This document shows positions 9,149 to 19,273 of a stretch of 64,000 bases of DNA, piece by piece. Each line of letters starts with the position of its first letter. The first letter of the stretch is position 1. The notes below the pieces were generated by a model. The model was not told the origin of the DNA and searched no databases. It saw nothing but the letters and a program-made list of their open reading frames with translations. Source of the DNA: Grimontia sedimenti (GTDB taxonomy: Bacteria; Pseudomonadota; Gammaproteobacteria; Enterobacterales; Vibrionaceae); the NCBI RefSeq assembly GCF_011045095.1, contig NZ_JAALDL010000003.1, forward strand, positions 293,988 to 357,987. The letters are read 5' to 3'. Both the position numbers and the translations under genes were made by a program.

Positions 9149-10303
9149 ATGGCCGAGGACAACTTTCTCATCAATGTGTACAAACCAGAGCGGCAGGATT
9201 TTCCCTCTGGTGTGTTAGCCCGTCAGCGCCTTGTTGTCAGCGACAATGTGGGCATACAAGACATGGTGACGGGTATTGGGATTCCTGCATGGGCTGATGG
9301 TCACGAGCCGGCAAAAAACGACGCGCACGTGGTTTCAACCCTGATGCACTCAGGTTGTCGATTGATTGGCAAAGCGCAAGTAGATGATTTTGGCACCAGT
9401 ATTAGCGGTCTTAACCCTTTCCTCGCAAACCTTAAAAATCCTGTCTCTCCGGAAGCCCGATTAGGTGGTTCATCATCAGGCGCTGCTATCGCTGTAGCCA
9501 AAGGTAAAGCGACGATTGGTATCGGTAATGACTGTTGTGGCGGAGTGTTGATTCCGGCTTCCTATTGTGGCTTGTATGGCTATCGTCCATCGCAAGGTAT
9601 GGTTGACCTTCGTGGGATCACTCCGTTTTCACCGTCATTCGATGCAGTGGGTTTTATGACAAGGCATCTTCCCACGCTGGAACAGGTTGCCGAGAAGTGT
9701 TGGACGAAACCGCCTAGGGCGGGCCGGCTCAAGAACATTGTTAACGCGTCTTCTTTATTCCATGAGCTACTTTCTATCGAAGCGCTGCTAGAGTGGGAAG
9801 AAAAGTTATCCAAATCGAAAATCTTCCGAAATGACATGCCAAATCTCAGCAAGTTAACCCTGACACAGGCACACAATATCCACTCTGTGATTCTGGGCAG
9901 GGAAGTGGATTTGCAGTATGGCCAGTGGCTGGATGTGCATAAACCTAAGTTCTCGGAAGAGACGGAAGAACACTTAAAGCAAATTCGTGGTAAAAGCTTT
10001 AAAGACTTCGTCGAGACCAAGAAAAAGCGTGAATTTTTCAGTGACAGTCTGCAGGGTTTCTTTGGCTCGGGAGAGGTACTGATGATTCCTACATCTCCGG
10101 GTCAGGCACCCACTGAAATGTTTATGGACGAAACATTCCTTATTAACCAACGCCGCTTATATGCTATTGCTGAAGTGGCTGGTTTGGCCCAGCTGACGTT
10201 GCCTCTTTTGATGGTTGATGGTACGCCGATGGGTGTGTCTCTTCTTGCTCATCCTGGCGAAGATAGACTGGTGTTTGAAGCTGCCGCTCGTTGGTATCAA
10301 TAA
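9149..10303 (+). CDS. Amidase-signature family protein, probably catalytically altered
   Basis: This 384-residue protein is shorter than usual amidase-signature enzymes (about 450-500). Lys75 (GKAQVDDF) and the serine loop GGSSSG at 106-111 are kept. The nucleophile motif, normally D-T-G-G-S-I-R-I-P, reads D-C-C-G-G-V-L-I-P at 128-136, so Gly132 stands where the catalytic serine should be, with Cys129/Cys130 nearby. The expected Ser-cisSer-Lys triad is therefore incomplete. It may bind rather than hydrolyse amides, or use another residue. An AGAGG site precedes the ATG at 9149. It is likely cotranscribed with the J-domain gene. Confidence 0.75.
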   Translation: MAEDNFLINVYKPERQDFPSGVLARQRLVVSDNVGIQDMVTGIGIPAWADGHEPAKNDAHVVSTLMHSGCRLIGKAQVDDFGTSISGLNPFLANLKNPVSPEARLGGSSSGAAIAVAKGKATIGIGNDCCGGVLIPASYCGLYGYRPSQGMVDLRGITPFSPSFDAVGFMTRHLPTLEQVAEKCWTKPPRAGRLKNIVNASSLFHELLSIEALLEWEEKLSKSKIFRNDMPNLSKLTLTQAHNIHSVILGREVDLQYGQWLDVHKPKFSEETEEHLKQIRGKSFKDFVETKKKREFFSDSLQGFFGSGEVLMIPTSPGQAPTEMFMDETFLINQRRLYAIAEVAGLAQLTLPLLMVDGTPMGVSLLAHPGEDRLVFEAAARWYQ

Positions 10304-10805
10304 ACGACTTCCTGCGTTTAAACCTCTTTGATTTCTGCCACATTTTTTCTGTGACACTTTCGTTTTTGATTGAGTTGTCAACAGCCAGTCTCATTTTGTC
10401 TCACTGTTTTGACCGACATGTAACACGGTGATGTGCAAATGGTTTATTCGTCATCTAACGAACTATTTTTACCGAACTCCGACCACTCCTTTCGACCTGC
10501 CCTTTAGACATCAGGTCAAGAAAAATTTATTTTTTCTTCAAATTGCTGGTAAGTCACTTATATTAAAGGGAAAAATAGCCATTAGCCCATGGTGAACCTA
10601 TCAACAGAATCTGTGGATAACTAGGTGAATTAGTTGGGCGGCAAAAAATATAAAGCTATGATTTTAATGATATAAAAATCCCCTCGTGGTCGATTTGTGA
10701 ATGGCTGTTTGGCTGTGAATGAGGTTTGTTACAGTCTTATTAAACTCAAAGATAGAAATTGTTTTAAAACTGACCGATATTCTTTCGCATTCGGGGGAAG
10801 ATCGA
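10304..10805. other. Gene-free interval
   Basis: About 500 AT-rich bases lie between convergent genes. I see no credible reading frame with a ribosome-binding site, no RNA gene and no clear repeat. Confidence 0.6.
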
Positions 10806-10835
10806 ACGAAAAACCAGACTGGGTTACCCAGTCTG
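10806..10835 (-). terminator. Terminator of the giant subtilase gene
   Basis: The inverted repeat CAGACTGGG-TAA-CCCAGTCTG on the minus strand is followed by GTTTTTCG, eleven bases after the stop codon. Confidence 0.85.
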
Positions 10836-10846
10836 ATTTGTTGCCA

Positions 10847-13800
10847 TTAAAGAGACTCGATAAGGTCATCGACCCCATTCTCATTGGCATCTTGTCCGCC
10901 AAGTGCGTCCCGCGCATCCAGCCTTCCGTCCCGATAGGTATCAAAACCTGCGAAATCGGAGCTGTCGATATCGAAGTTTGTGCCATCGTTACCGGGGTTA
11001 AGGCTCTCTAAATCGATGAAGTCTGCAATGCCATCATTATCGCTGTCCGGCAGGCTTGCGACAGTGGCGCCAGGATCGAAGTTATCCACCTTAAAGTTGT
11101 TGTCTACATCTTCAAAGCCAGCTTCAACGACGTCTGGAATGGCATCGTTGTCACTGTCCAAATCTAAGTCATTGGGAATACCATCATTGTCCGAGTCAGC
11201 GACAAACTGCGCTCCAGGTAAGGGAGAGAGTAGGAAGCGACTGATTTCAATGGCACCGCTGTAGAAGCTGGAATCTACGTAAAAGTCAGGGATCTCCCCT
11301 TCAAATACTTGGGTTCGCAACAGTTCGTTGTTTCGGAAATACGCAATGACACGGTCGGCTACCTGAATGGAAAGGGTGTCCCCAATCGCAATACCGCCAA
11401 ATGAGCCTTTTGAAGCGCCACTCTCATAGATGTAGAGCGTGCTTCCAACGATGTAAAACGCATAATCGATATCTTGATAGCTGGCGGAAGTTTCATCTCT
11501 ACCCAAACCTATCATGTTGTATGTGCCAAGACTGTCGACCAGAAAACTTAACTGATAATGCGAGCGGAAGCCGTATTCAGAAAAACGCTTAGAGTTTGCC
11601 TGGGACTGCCAATAGCCGCCGTTGCCAATCAAGGTTCCTTGGCTAAAGTTTGCATTGCCGGTAAGCACAGGCCACTCCGTCACGCTGGCGTTGATGTTTG
11701 ATTCCAGATTGTTGGCGATACCGTCATTGTCTCTATCCATATCACGATTGTTCCCGATACCATCCCCATCGGTGTCTGTGGTTTCAGTCGCATCCGTTGG
11801 GAAGGCATCGCTGTTATCGCCGACGCCGTCACCATCCGAATCCGTGGTTTCGTTAGGGTCGAACGGGAAGGCATCGTAGATATCTAAGGTGCCATCGTTA
11901 TCGTCGTCATCGTCATTCGGGTTAGAGAGTCCATCCCCGTCAGCGTCTTCCGCGCGGTCATCGACACCGTTGCCGTTCACATCGTTACCGCCGAGCTCAT
12001 CATTGGCATCGAGCTTGCCGTCACCGTTGGAGTCAAACGCAGCAAAGTCATAGCCGTGCATGTCGAAGGCCGTGCCATCGTTTTCAGCATTCTGGCTTTC
12101 CAAATCAAGGTAATCCGGAATGCCATCGCCGTCTGAATCTGGGGCTGGGTTCACTGAGCCCTGAAGATTGATGGCGTCAACTTGAAGGTTTCCGTCGGCA
12201 TCAACCAGACCCGCTTCAATCACATCCGGGATGGTGTCATTGTCAGAGTCCAAATCGAGGTCGTTGGTGACGCCATCGTTATCTGCATCCGTAGAAGCGC
12301 CTGAGCCTGACAGCGGCGTAATCTCAATACTAGAAAGCTGAATTGCACCACTGTAGAAGCTGGTATCGACATAGAAATCCGGTGTTGAACCGCTGTAATT
12401 GACACTACGTACCAGCGAGCCATTGCGGTAATAGGCAAGGGTGCCGTTGTTCACTTCCAGCGTCAGATCATCACCTGCGGCGACCGTACCAAAGCTGCCA
12501 ACATACGCGCCGCTTTCGTAGATGTAGAGGGTCGTGCCAGCTATGTAGAAGGCATAATCAATATCGGTATAGCTTGCTGAGCTTTCAGTATTGCCCAACC
12601 CGAACATGTTGTAGGTGCCAAGAGCATCAACATGGAAGTTCAGACGGTAGTTATCGGTGAAGTCATAGCTGGAGAAACGGGCTGAGTTCGCCTGATAGCT
12701 CCAGCTTCCGCCGTTGGCAGACAGAACACCGTTTGAGAAGCTGGCTCCGTGAAGCACAGGCCAGTCAACGATATCTGCCTGAGTGCGGGATTCCAGATCA
12801 TCGGAAAGGCCATCATTGTCTTTGTCGATATCGCTGTTGTCACCGACACCATCGCCATCGGAATCTGTGGTCTCTGAAGCATCATTCGGGAAAGCATCGG
12901 CGTTATCACCGACGCCGTCACCATCGCTGTCTGCGGTTTCAACAGCATCCGTTGGGAAGGCGTCACTGTTGTCGCCCACACCATCCCCATCGGTGTCTGT
13001 GGTTTCAGAGGCATCCGTTGGGAAGGCATCACTGTTATCGCCGACACCGTCACCATCCCAATCCGTGGTTTCATTCGGTTCGAACGGGAAGGCATCGTAG
13101 ATATCTAACGTGCCGTCGTTATCGTCATCATCGTCGTTTGGATTGGAGAGTCCATCGCCGTCCGCATCTTCTGCGCGGTCATCCACGCCATTGCCATTAA
13201 CGTCGTTGCCGCCGAGTTCATCATTGCTGTCGAGCTTGCCGTCGTCGTTGGTATCAAAGGCGGCAAAGTCGTAGCCGTGCATGTCGTAAGCGGTGCCGTC
13301 ATTGGCAGCGTTGTGGCTTTCCAAATCAAGATAATCAGGAATACCGTCTCCGTCTGAATCCGGGGCTGGGTCGACATTGCCTTGTAGATCGATGGAATCG
13401 ACTTTCAGGTCGCCATCAGCATCGGTTAAACCCGCTTCAATCACATCTGGGATAGTGTCGTTGTCGGAATCGAGGTCAATATCGTTGTTGACGCCATCAC
13501 CATCTTTATCGATGGCAAAGCCTGCACCTGAAAGTGGCGAAAGCACAATACCCGACAGGCGGATAGCGCCACTGTAGAAGCTGGTATCAAGGTAGAAGTC
13601 AGGCGTATCGCCACTGTATTTAACTGAACGGACAAGTGCGCCATTGCGATAGTAAACAATGGTGCCGTCATTCACTTCCAGCGTTAGGTCGTCACCCACA
13701 GCGACAGAGCCAAAGCTGCCTCGGTAGGCGCCACTTTCGTAGATATAAAGCGTTGAACCTGCGATATAGAAGGCGTAATCAATATCGGTATAGCTTGCTG

Positions 13801-16800
13801 AGCTTTCAGTATTGCCCAGCCCGAACATGTTGTAGGCGCCAAGAGCATCAACATGGAAGTTCAGACGGTAGTTATCGGTGAAACCATAGCTGGAGAAACG
13901 CGCTGAGTTCGCCTGATAGCTCCAGCTTCCGCCGTTGGCTGAGAGGACACCGTTTGAGAAGCTGGCTCCGTAAAGCACAGGCCAGTCAACAATGTCTGCC
14001 TGAGTGCGGGATTCCAGTTCGTCGGAGAGACCATCATTGTCTTTGTCGATATCGCTGTTGTCACCAACACCATCGCCATCGGAGTCTGTGGTCTCAGACG
14101 CGTCATTCGGGAAAGCATCAGCATTATCACCAACACCATCGCCGTCTGAGTCAGTGGTCTCGGTGGCATCCCTAGGGAAGGCGTCACTGTTGTCGCCGAT
14201 ACCATCACCATCGGTATCTGTGGTTTCAGTAGCATCCGTTGGGAAGGCATCACTGTTATCGCCGACGCCATCGCCATCCGAATCGGTGTCTTCGTTTGGA
14301 TCGAATGGGAAGGCGTCGTTAACGTCTAAGGTGCCGTCGTTATCGTCGTCGTCATCATTCGGATTAGGGAGTCCATCTCCGTCAGCATCTTCCGCACGAT
14401 CATCGACACCGTTGCCGTTCACATCGTTGCCGCCTAGCTCATCATTGCCATCGAGTTTACCGTCGCCGTTCGAATCGAAGGCAGCAAAGTCGTAGCCATG
14501 CATGTCGAAGGCAGTACCATCATTGGCAGCGTTGTGGCTTTCCAAATCCAGATAATCGGGAACACCATCGCCGTCAGAATCCGGGGCAGGGTTCACTGAG
14601 CCTTGAAGGTTGATGGCGTCAACTTGAAGGTTTCCGTCTGCATCAACCAGACCTGCTTCAATCACATCCGGGATCGTGTCGTTGTCGGAATCCAGATCTA
14701 CGTCGTTATTGATGCCATCGCCGTCAGCATCCGAAGAAACGCCTGAGCCTGACAGCGGCGTAAGTTCAATGCCAGACAGCTGAATTGCCCCGCTGTAGAA
14801 ACTGGTATCAACATAGAAATCCGGTGTTGAACCGCTGTAATTGACACTACGCACCAGCGAGCCATTGCGGTAATAAGCAAGGGTGCCGCTGTTCACTTCC
14901 AGCGCCAGATCATCACCTGCGGCGACCGTGCCAAAGCTGCCGATATATGCGCCGCTTTCGTAGATGTAGAGGGTCGTTCCTGCGATATAGAAGGCGTAAT
15001 CAATATCGGTATAGCTCGCCGAGCTTTCAGTGTTGCCCAGCCCGAACATGTTGTAGGTACCAAGAGCATCAACATGGAAGTTCAGACGGTAGTTATCGGT
15101 GAAGCCATAGCTGGAGAAACGGGCTGAGTTCGCTTGATAGCTCCAGCTTCCGCCGTTGGCAGACAGAACACCGTTTGAGAAGCTGGCTCCGTAAAGCAAA
15201 GGCCAGTCAACGATATCTGCCTGAGTGCGGGATTCCAGATCATCGGAAAGGCCATCATTGTCTTTGTCGATATCACTGTTGTCACCAACACCATCGCCAT
15301 CGGAGTCTGTGGTTTCAGACGCGTCATTCGGGAAAGCATCGGAATTATCACCCACACCATCGCCGTCTGAGTCAGTGGTCTCGGTGGCGTCATTAGGGAA
15401 GGTGTCACTGTTGTCGCCCACGCCGTCACCATCGGTATCTGTGGTTTCGGTGGCATCCGTTGGGAAGGCATCACTGTTGTCACCCACACCGTCGCCATCG
15501 GAATCCGTGGTTTCATTCGGATCGAACGGGAAGGCATCGTAGATATCTAACGTGCCGTCGTTATCGTCATCATCGTCGTTTGGATTGGAGAGTCCATCCC
15601 CGTCAGCGTCTTCCGCACGGTCATCGACACCGTTGCCGTTCACATCGTTACCGCCGAGCTCATCATTGGCATCGAGCTTACCGTCGCCGTTCGAATCGAA
15701 GGCAGAAAAGTCGTAGCCATGCATGTCGAAGGCAGTACCATCATTGGCGGCGTTGTGGCTTTCTAGATCCAGATAATCCGGAATACCGTCACCGTCAGAG
15801 TCCGGGGCAGGGTTGACGGAAGCTTGTTGGTCAATCGAGTCGACGGTCAGATCACCGTCAGCATCAACCAGACCCGCTTCAATCACATCCGGGATGGTGT
15901 CATTGTCGGAATCCAGATCTACATCGTTGGTGACACCATCGCCGTCAGCATCCGAAGAAACGCCTGAGCCTGAGAGTGGTGTAAGTTCAATGCCAGACAG
16001 CTGAATTGCCCCGCTGTAGAAACTGGTATCAACATAAAAATCCGGCGTTGAGCCACTGTAATTGACACTACGTACCAGCGAGCCATTGCGATAATAGGCA
16101 AGAGTGCCGCTGTTCACTTCCAGCGCCAGATCATCACCTGCGGAGACCGTGCCAAAGCTGCCGATATACGCACCGCTTTCGTAGATGTAGAGCGTCGTGC
16201 CAGCAATGTAGAATGCGTAATCAATATCGGTATAGCTCGCCGAGCTTTCAGTGTTGCCCAGACCAAACATGTTGTAGGTGCCGAGGGCATCAACATGGAA
16301 GTTCAGACGGTAGTTATCGGTGAAACCATAGCTTGAGAACCGCGCTGAGTTCGCTTGATAGCTCCAGCTTCCGCCGTTGGCAGACAGAACACCGTTTGAG
16401 AAGCTGGCTCCGTAAAGCAAAGGCCAGTCAACGATATCTGCCTGAGTGCGGGATTCCAGATCATCGGAAAGGCCATCATTGTCTTTGTCGATATCGCTGT
16501 TGTCACCAACACCATCGCCATCAGAGTCTTTCGATTCGTTGGGATCAGATGGAAATTCGTCGCTGTTGTCGCCGACCCCATCACCATCAGTGTCAGTGGT
16601 TTCAGTTGCATCCAGTGGGAAGGCGTCGTTTTCGTCTAAAACACCGTCATTGTCATCGTCATCATCTTGAGAGTTACCGATACCATCGCCATCAGTGTCG
16701 TATTGCTCGTTAGGGTCAAGTGGTCGCCAGTCTTCATCATCGTTAACACCGTCACCATCATCATCGTTATCGGCGTTATTCCCGATACCATCACCATCTG

Positions 16801-18592
16801 TGTCTACGGACTCAGTTGCATCTTTCGGGAAAGCATCTTCCTCGTCTGGAACGCCATCATTGTCATCGTCGGTGTCGACGTCATCGAGAATGCCATCACC
16901 GTCTGTGTCTCTGGTGACGGATTCAACGAGGGTTTTCATATCCAGAATACCGCCTGTTACTGTTAAACCAGACCAGGCTGAAACAGGTCGCGCAGTGTCC
17001 ATCACCAGTTGTTTAATTTCGCGATAAGTCATGCTTGGGTCTAACGCCCAAGCCAGTGCGACTGCACCCGTGACCACAGGGGTGGCCTGAGACGTGCCGC
17101 TGAACCCGGAATAGCCACCAGAGGAATTTGCCGTGTTAAATTCGGTGGGCGCAGCAATATCAACACTCACTGCACCGTAATTGGAATAGCTGATACGACC
17201 TTCACTTTGGTTAGATGCAGCAATACTCAGGATATTTTCGTTGTCATAAGAGGCAGGGTAGACGGGGCTGTTATCGATATTGCTATTGAAATTGTGTGAA
17301 GCGATAACCATGAGGTGGTCATCTTCTGCGATTTGACCAATCACATCTTTGAACGCCTGACTGTAATCGCCACTGATGCCCCAACTATGGTTAGAAATGC
17401 GGGACCCTTTCTCTGTGGCATACAACAAAGAAGCCATGGCATCGGATACCGCCGCAGAAAAGCTCAATGGGCCACCGGTGTCCATCAATTGGCACTTCCA
17501 GGCACTGCCGACATAACCAATCCCGTTATTGCCTTCACCACAAATGGTGCCTGCAACAGGTGTTCCGTGGCTGCCAAATACCTGATTGGTTCGGCCATTT
17601 ATGTCATCAACGATGCCGTTTCCGTCATCATCGACGCCATTACCGGCTATTTCATCTGGATTTACCCAGAAGTTGTTCCGTAAGTCCTCATGTGTTCGCA
17701 AAACACCTTGGTCATAAACGGCGACAGGTCCAATGGCTGTCGCATCTGTGGTCGTTTCCCAAGCTTCATACGCGCGCAGTTGATTTAGCCACCATGCACT
17801 GCCGTTACTGATACCGTCGTTGGTTTCGTTTGGTGCCAACGCCCACTCGATAAGATAGTCCGGTTCCGCAAAAGCGGTATTGGGGTGGGCGTTTGCCGCT
17901 TCGAGTGCGTCGGCAAATGTCATTTCGTTGGGTATCTTGTAGACATGAACTGGACTGAGAGGGTCGCGAGAAACAGCGCGAAGGTGTGAAAACCCAATGC
18001 CCTCTAACGCTTTCTCTGCGCCGATTGCATCCTTGACCCTGATAGTCAGCACATCTGGAACATGTTGGGACTCAAGCATTTTGGCAAAGGTGGGTAATAA
18101 GATTGGATTGCGCCCTTGGCTAACGTGGTAGCTTTCAAACTTGATCCAACCAGGCGTTCTTGGTTGCGCAAGGTGAAGCGTAATTTGATTGCGCCAATAT
18201 TCGCTATCTGGATAGTTTCGCAATGCATCTTGCAACCAAGGTCTTTCTGCATCTACCGGATATACCACCCCATTCCCAGCGAGACTTTGTTCAATTGGAA
18301 TTCTTGGAATCGTTGAGCCTGCGTTTGCTATTGAAATAGGGGATGGGGTAGGGGCGGTTAACACATGTTGACTTCCCTCAAGCGATATATGACCGGGCGA
18401 AAGAGGGCTTCTCAAATCTTTCACCGCTACAGCGGTAAGCACACAAAAAACGATAACTGAAAACGATACAGCGACTTTCTTAATTAACTGTTTAAGACGA
18501 AATCGAGAGTTCTGGTCAGAGTCTGTATGGTTATTTTTCTTTGCCACGATAGATACCTTTGCGAGTGCCAGATATTTGAAAGTGAAATGCAT
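10847..18592 (-). CDS. Giant secreted S8 subtilisin-like protease with TSP3 repeats and lectin-like domains
   Basis: This 2,581-residue protein starts with a basic N region and a hydrophobic signal segment (about 39-57). A GTG at 18547 preceded by AAAGGT is an attractive alternative start. A propeptide-like region (about 175-250) precedes the S8 domain. Catalytic residues are Asp294 (VAVYDQGV), His342 (GSHGTPVAG) and Ser501 (SGTSQATPV), with Asn434 for the oxyanion hole. From about residue 555 it alternates calcium-binding thrombospondin type 3 repeats (DTDGDGVGDNSDAFP type) with five jellyroll/LamG-like domains beginning near DWPxLxGASFSNG. The first four copies are nearly identical. No sorting anchor is visible at the C terminus (DDLIESL). 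It is probably exported, calcium-stabilised and adhesive or degradative. Confidence 0.9.
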   Translation of the reverse strand: MHFTFKYLALAKVSIVAKKNNHTDSDQNSRFRLKQLIKKVAVSFSVIVFCVLTAVAVKDLRSPLSPGHISLEGSQHVLTAPTPSPISIANAGSTIPRIPIEQSLAGNGVVYPVDAERPWLQDALRNYPDSEYWRNQITLHLAQPRTPGWIKFESYHVSQGRNPILLPTFAKMLESQHVPDVLTIRVKDAIGAEKALEGIGFSHLRAVSRDPLSPVHVYKIPNEMTFADALEAANAHPNTAFAEPDYLIEWALAPNETNDGISNGSAWWLNQLRAYEAWETTTDATAIGPVAVYDQGVLRTHEDLRNNFWVNPDEIAGNGVDDDGNGIVDDINGRTNQVFGSHGTPVAGTICGEGNNGIGYVGSAWKCQLMDTGGPLSFSAAVSDAMASLLYATEKGSRISNHSWGISGDYSQAFKDVIGQIAEDDHLMVIASHNFNSNIDNSPVYPASYDNENILSIAASNQSEGRISYSNYGAVSVDIAAPTEFNTANSSGGYSGFSGTSQATPVVTGAVALAWALDPSMTYREIKQLVMDTARPVSAWSGLTVTGGILDMKTLVESVTRDTDGDGILDDVDTDDDNDGVPDEEDAFPKDATESVDTDGDGIGNNADNDDDGDGVNDDEDWRPLDPNEQYDTDGDGIGNSQDDDDDNDGVLDENDAFPLDATETTDTDGDGVGDNSDEFPSDPNESKDSDGDGVGDNSDIDKDNDGLSDDLESRTQADIVDWPLLYGASFSNGVLSANGGSWSYQANSARFSSYGFTDNYRLNFHVDALGTYNMFGLGNTESSASYTDIDYAFYIAGTTLYIYESGAYIGSFGTVSAGDDLALEVNSGTLAYYRNGSLVRSVNYSGSTPDFYVDTSFYSGAIQLSGIELTPLSGSGVSSDADGDGVTNDVDLDSDNDTIPDVIEAGLVDADGDLTVDSIDQQASVNPAPDSDGDGIPDYLDLESHNAANDGTAFDMHGYDFSAFDSNGDGKLDANDELGGNDVNGNGVDDRAEDADGDGLSNPNDDDDDNDGTLDIYDAFPFDPNETTDSDGDGVGDNSDAFPTDATETTDTDGDGVGDNSDTFPNDATETTDSDGDGVGDNSDAFPNDASETTDSDGDGVGDNSDIDKDNDGLSDDLESRTQADIVDWPLLYGASFSNGVLSANGGSWSYQANSARFSSYGFTDNYRLNFHVDALGTYNMFGLGNTESSASYTDIDYAFYIAGTTLYIYESGAYIGSFGTVAAGDDLALEVNSGTLAYYRNGSLVRSVNYSGSTPDFYVDTSFYSGAIQLSGIELTPLSGSGVSSDADGDGINNDVDLDSDNDTIPDVIEAGLVDADGNLQVDAINLQGSVNPAPDSDGDGVPDYLDLESHNAANDGTAFDMHGYDFAAFDSNGDGKLDGNDELGGNDVNGNGVDDRAEDADGDGLPNPNDDDDDNDGTLDVNDAFPFDPNEDTDSDGDGVGDNSDAFPTDATETTDTDGDGIGDNSDAFPRDATETTDSDGDGVGDNADAFPNDASETTDSDGDGVGDNSDIDKDNDGLSDELESRTQADIVDWPVLYGASFSNGVLSANGGSWSYQANSARFSSYGFTDNYRLNFHVDALGAYNMFGLGNTESSASYTDIDYAFYIAGSTLYIYESGAYRGSFGSVAVGDDLTLEVNDGTIVYYRNGALVRSVKYSGDTPDFYLDTSFYSGAIRLSGIVLSPLSGAGFAIDKDGDGVNNDIDLDSDNDTIPDVIEAGLTDADGDLKVDSIDLQGNVDPAPDSDGDGIPDYLDLESHNAANDGTAYDMHGYDFAAFDTNDDGKLDSNDELGGNDVNGNGVDDRAEDADGDGLSNPNDDDDDNDGTLDIYDAFPFEPNETTDWDGDGVGDNSDAFPTDASETTDTDGDGVGDNSDAFPTDAVETADSDGDGVGDNADAFPNDASETTDSDGDGVGDNSDIDKDNDGLSDDLESRTQADIVDWPVLHGASFSNGVLSANGGSWSYQANSARFSSYDFTDNYRLNFHVDALGTYNMFGLGNTESSASYTDIDYAFYIAGTTLYIYESGAYVGSFGTVAAGDDLTLEVNNGTLAYYRNGSLVRSVNYSGSTPDFYVDTSFYSGAIQLSSIEITPLSGSGASTDADNDGVTNDLDLDSDNDTIPDVIEAGLVDADGNLQVDAINLQGSVNPAPDSDGDGIPDYLDLESQNAENDGTAFDMHGYDFAAFDSNGDGKLDANDELGGNDVNGNGVDDRAEDADGDGLSNPNDDDDDNDGTLDIYDAFPFDPNETTDSDGDGVGDNSDAFPTDATETTDTDGDGIGNNRDMDRDNDGIANNLESNINASVTEWPVLTGNANFSQGTLIGNGGYWQSQANSKRFSEYGFRSHYQLSFLVDSLGTYNMIGLGRDETSASYQDIDYAFYIVGSTLYIYESGASKGSFGGIAIGDTLSIQVADRVIAYFRNNELLRTQVFEGEIPDFYVDSSFYSGAIEISRFLLSPLPGAQFVADSDNDGIPNDLDLDSDNDAIPDVVEAGFEDVDNNFKVDNFDPGATVASLPDSDNDGIADFIDLESLNPGNDGTNFDIDSSDFAGFDTYRDGRLDARDALGGQDANENGVDDLIESL
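11670..16422 (-). repeat. Tandem 1,221-bp coding repeats within the subtilase gene
   Basis: The marker encoding VDWP recurs at 16422, 15201, 13980 and 12759, exactly 1,221 bases (407 codons) apart, then once more 1,089 bases on at 11670 in a divergent copy. Each unit holds one lectin-like domain plus a block of TSP3 repeats and an N-D-E-L-G-G-N-D-V-N-G-N-G module. The first four lectin-like copies differ at few residues, indicating recent duplication or gene conversion. Unit number may vary between strains and is easily misassembled. Confidence 0.9.
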
Positions 18593-19273
18593 ACTTTTCG
18601 CTCGGATGATTGTTTTTATAAATTCAATATTTCCGAGGAAAGAGGTGTTGAAACTAGCGTAGTGCGGTTGGCTGGGTAACTTGTGTAGCAGTTTTACGAC
18701 GAAACATGCATCGTGCTCAAATTAGGAGTTAATGATTTACTAATAATGTTGGCAAGAAATTTATTGATAGCATTGGAAGGATTTAATATTGCAGTTTCTG
18801 CATATGGCCGAAGTTGATTTATATGCACTTTGTTGATTCATATGGAGGCTAATAGAGATGTTGTAACTGCTATCTGTGACTTAACTTTTTGTAAGTAAAG
18901 GCTTTACAGTTTCATGATGATAAGAGTTCATTAATTAGTCAAAAGTAAAGCGCACAAAAGAGTCACTGTTAAAGCTTGCGTGACTTGTTATAGCTGAACA
19001 TTACATTGTCTATCATTAAGGTAAGCTCATCAGGGGTGTTAAATTCAAGGGTTTGAGAAAAATATCAATACTACATTTTTTAATCAAATACCTTGTTTGT
19101 TGAAAAGGAGTAAACAAAAGTATTGGGTTGATGAGTACCATCACTATTTGAAGGGGTAAAGAGATAATAAATAAAGAACATTCGAATAAACTTCCCGGGA
19201 AGTATTATGGGGTGAAGGGTTTGAAGTGTTTTCTTTTTCAACTGAAGAGGAAAGTTCAATCTTCAAACGAGCG
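18593..19273. other. AT-rich gene-free interval upstream of the subtilase gene
   Basis: About 680 bases with no credible coding frame. It must hold the subtilase promoter. A perfect 14-bp palindrome ACTTCCCGGGAAGT occurs near 19190, without a T-run. Its size suggests regulatory DNA, but I cannot assign a binding protein. Confidence 0.5.

Noticed and set aside
12733-14495. Several long open frames opposite the subtilase gene, including proline/serine- and histidine/arginine-rich ones
   Set aside because: They are antisense shadows of the repetitive Asp/Gly codons (GAT/GGT and complements) and recur in every repeat unit.
11740-16900. Short regularly spaced repeats resembling a CRISPR array
   Set aside because: They are in-frame TSP3 codons of variable spacing with no unique spacers and no cas genes nearby.
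19189-19202. Perfect palindrome ACTTCCCGGGAAGT
   Set aside because: It has no loop or T-run, so it is not a terminator, and a single occurrence gives no support for a named operator.
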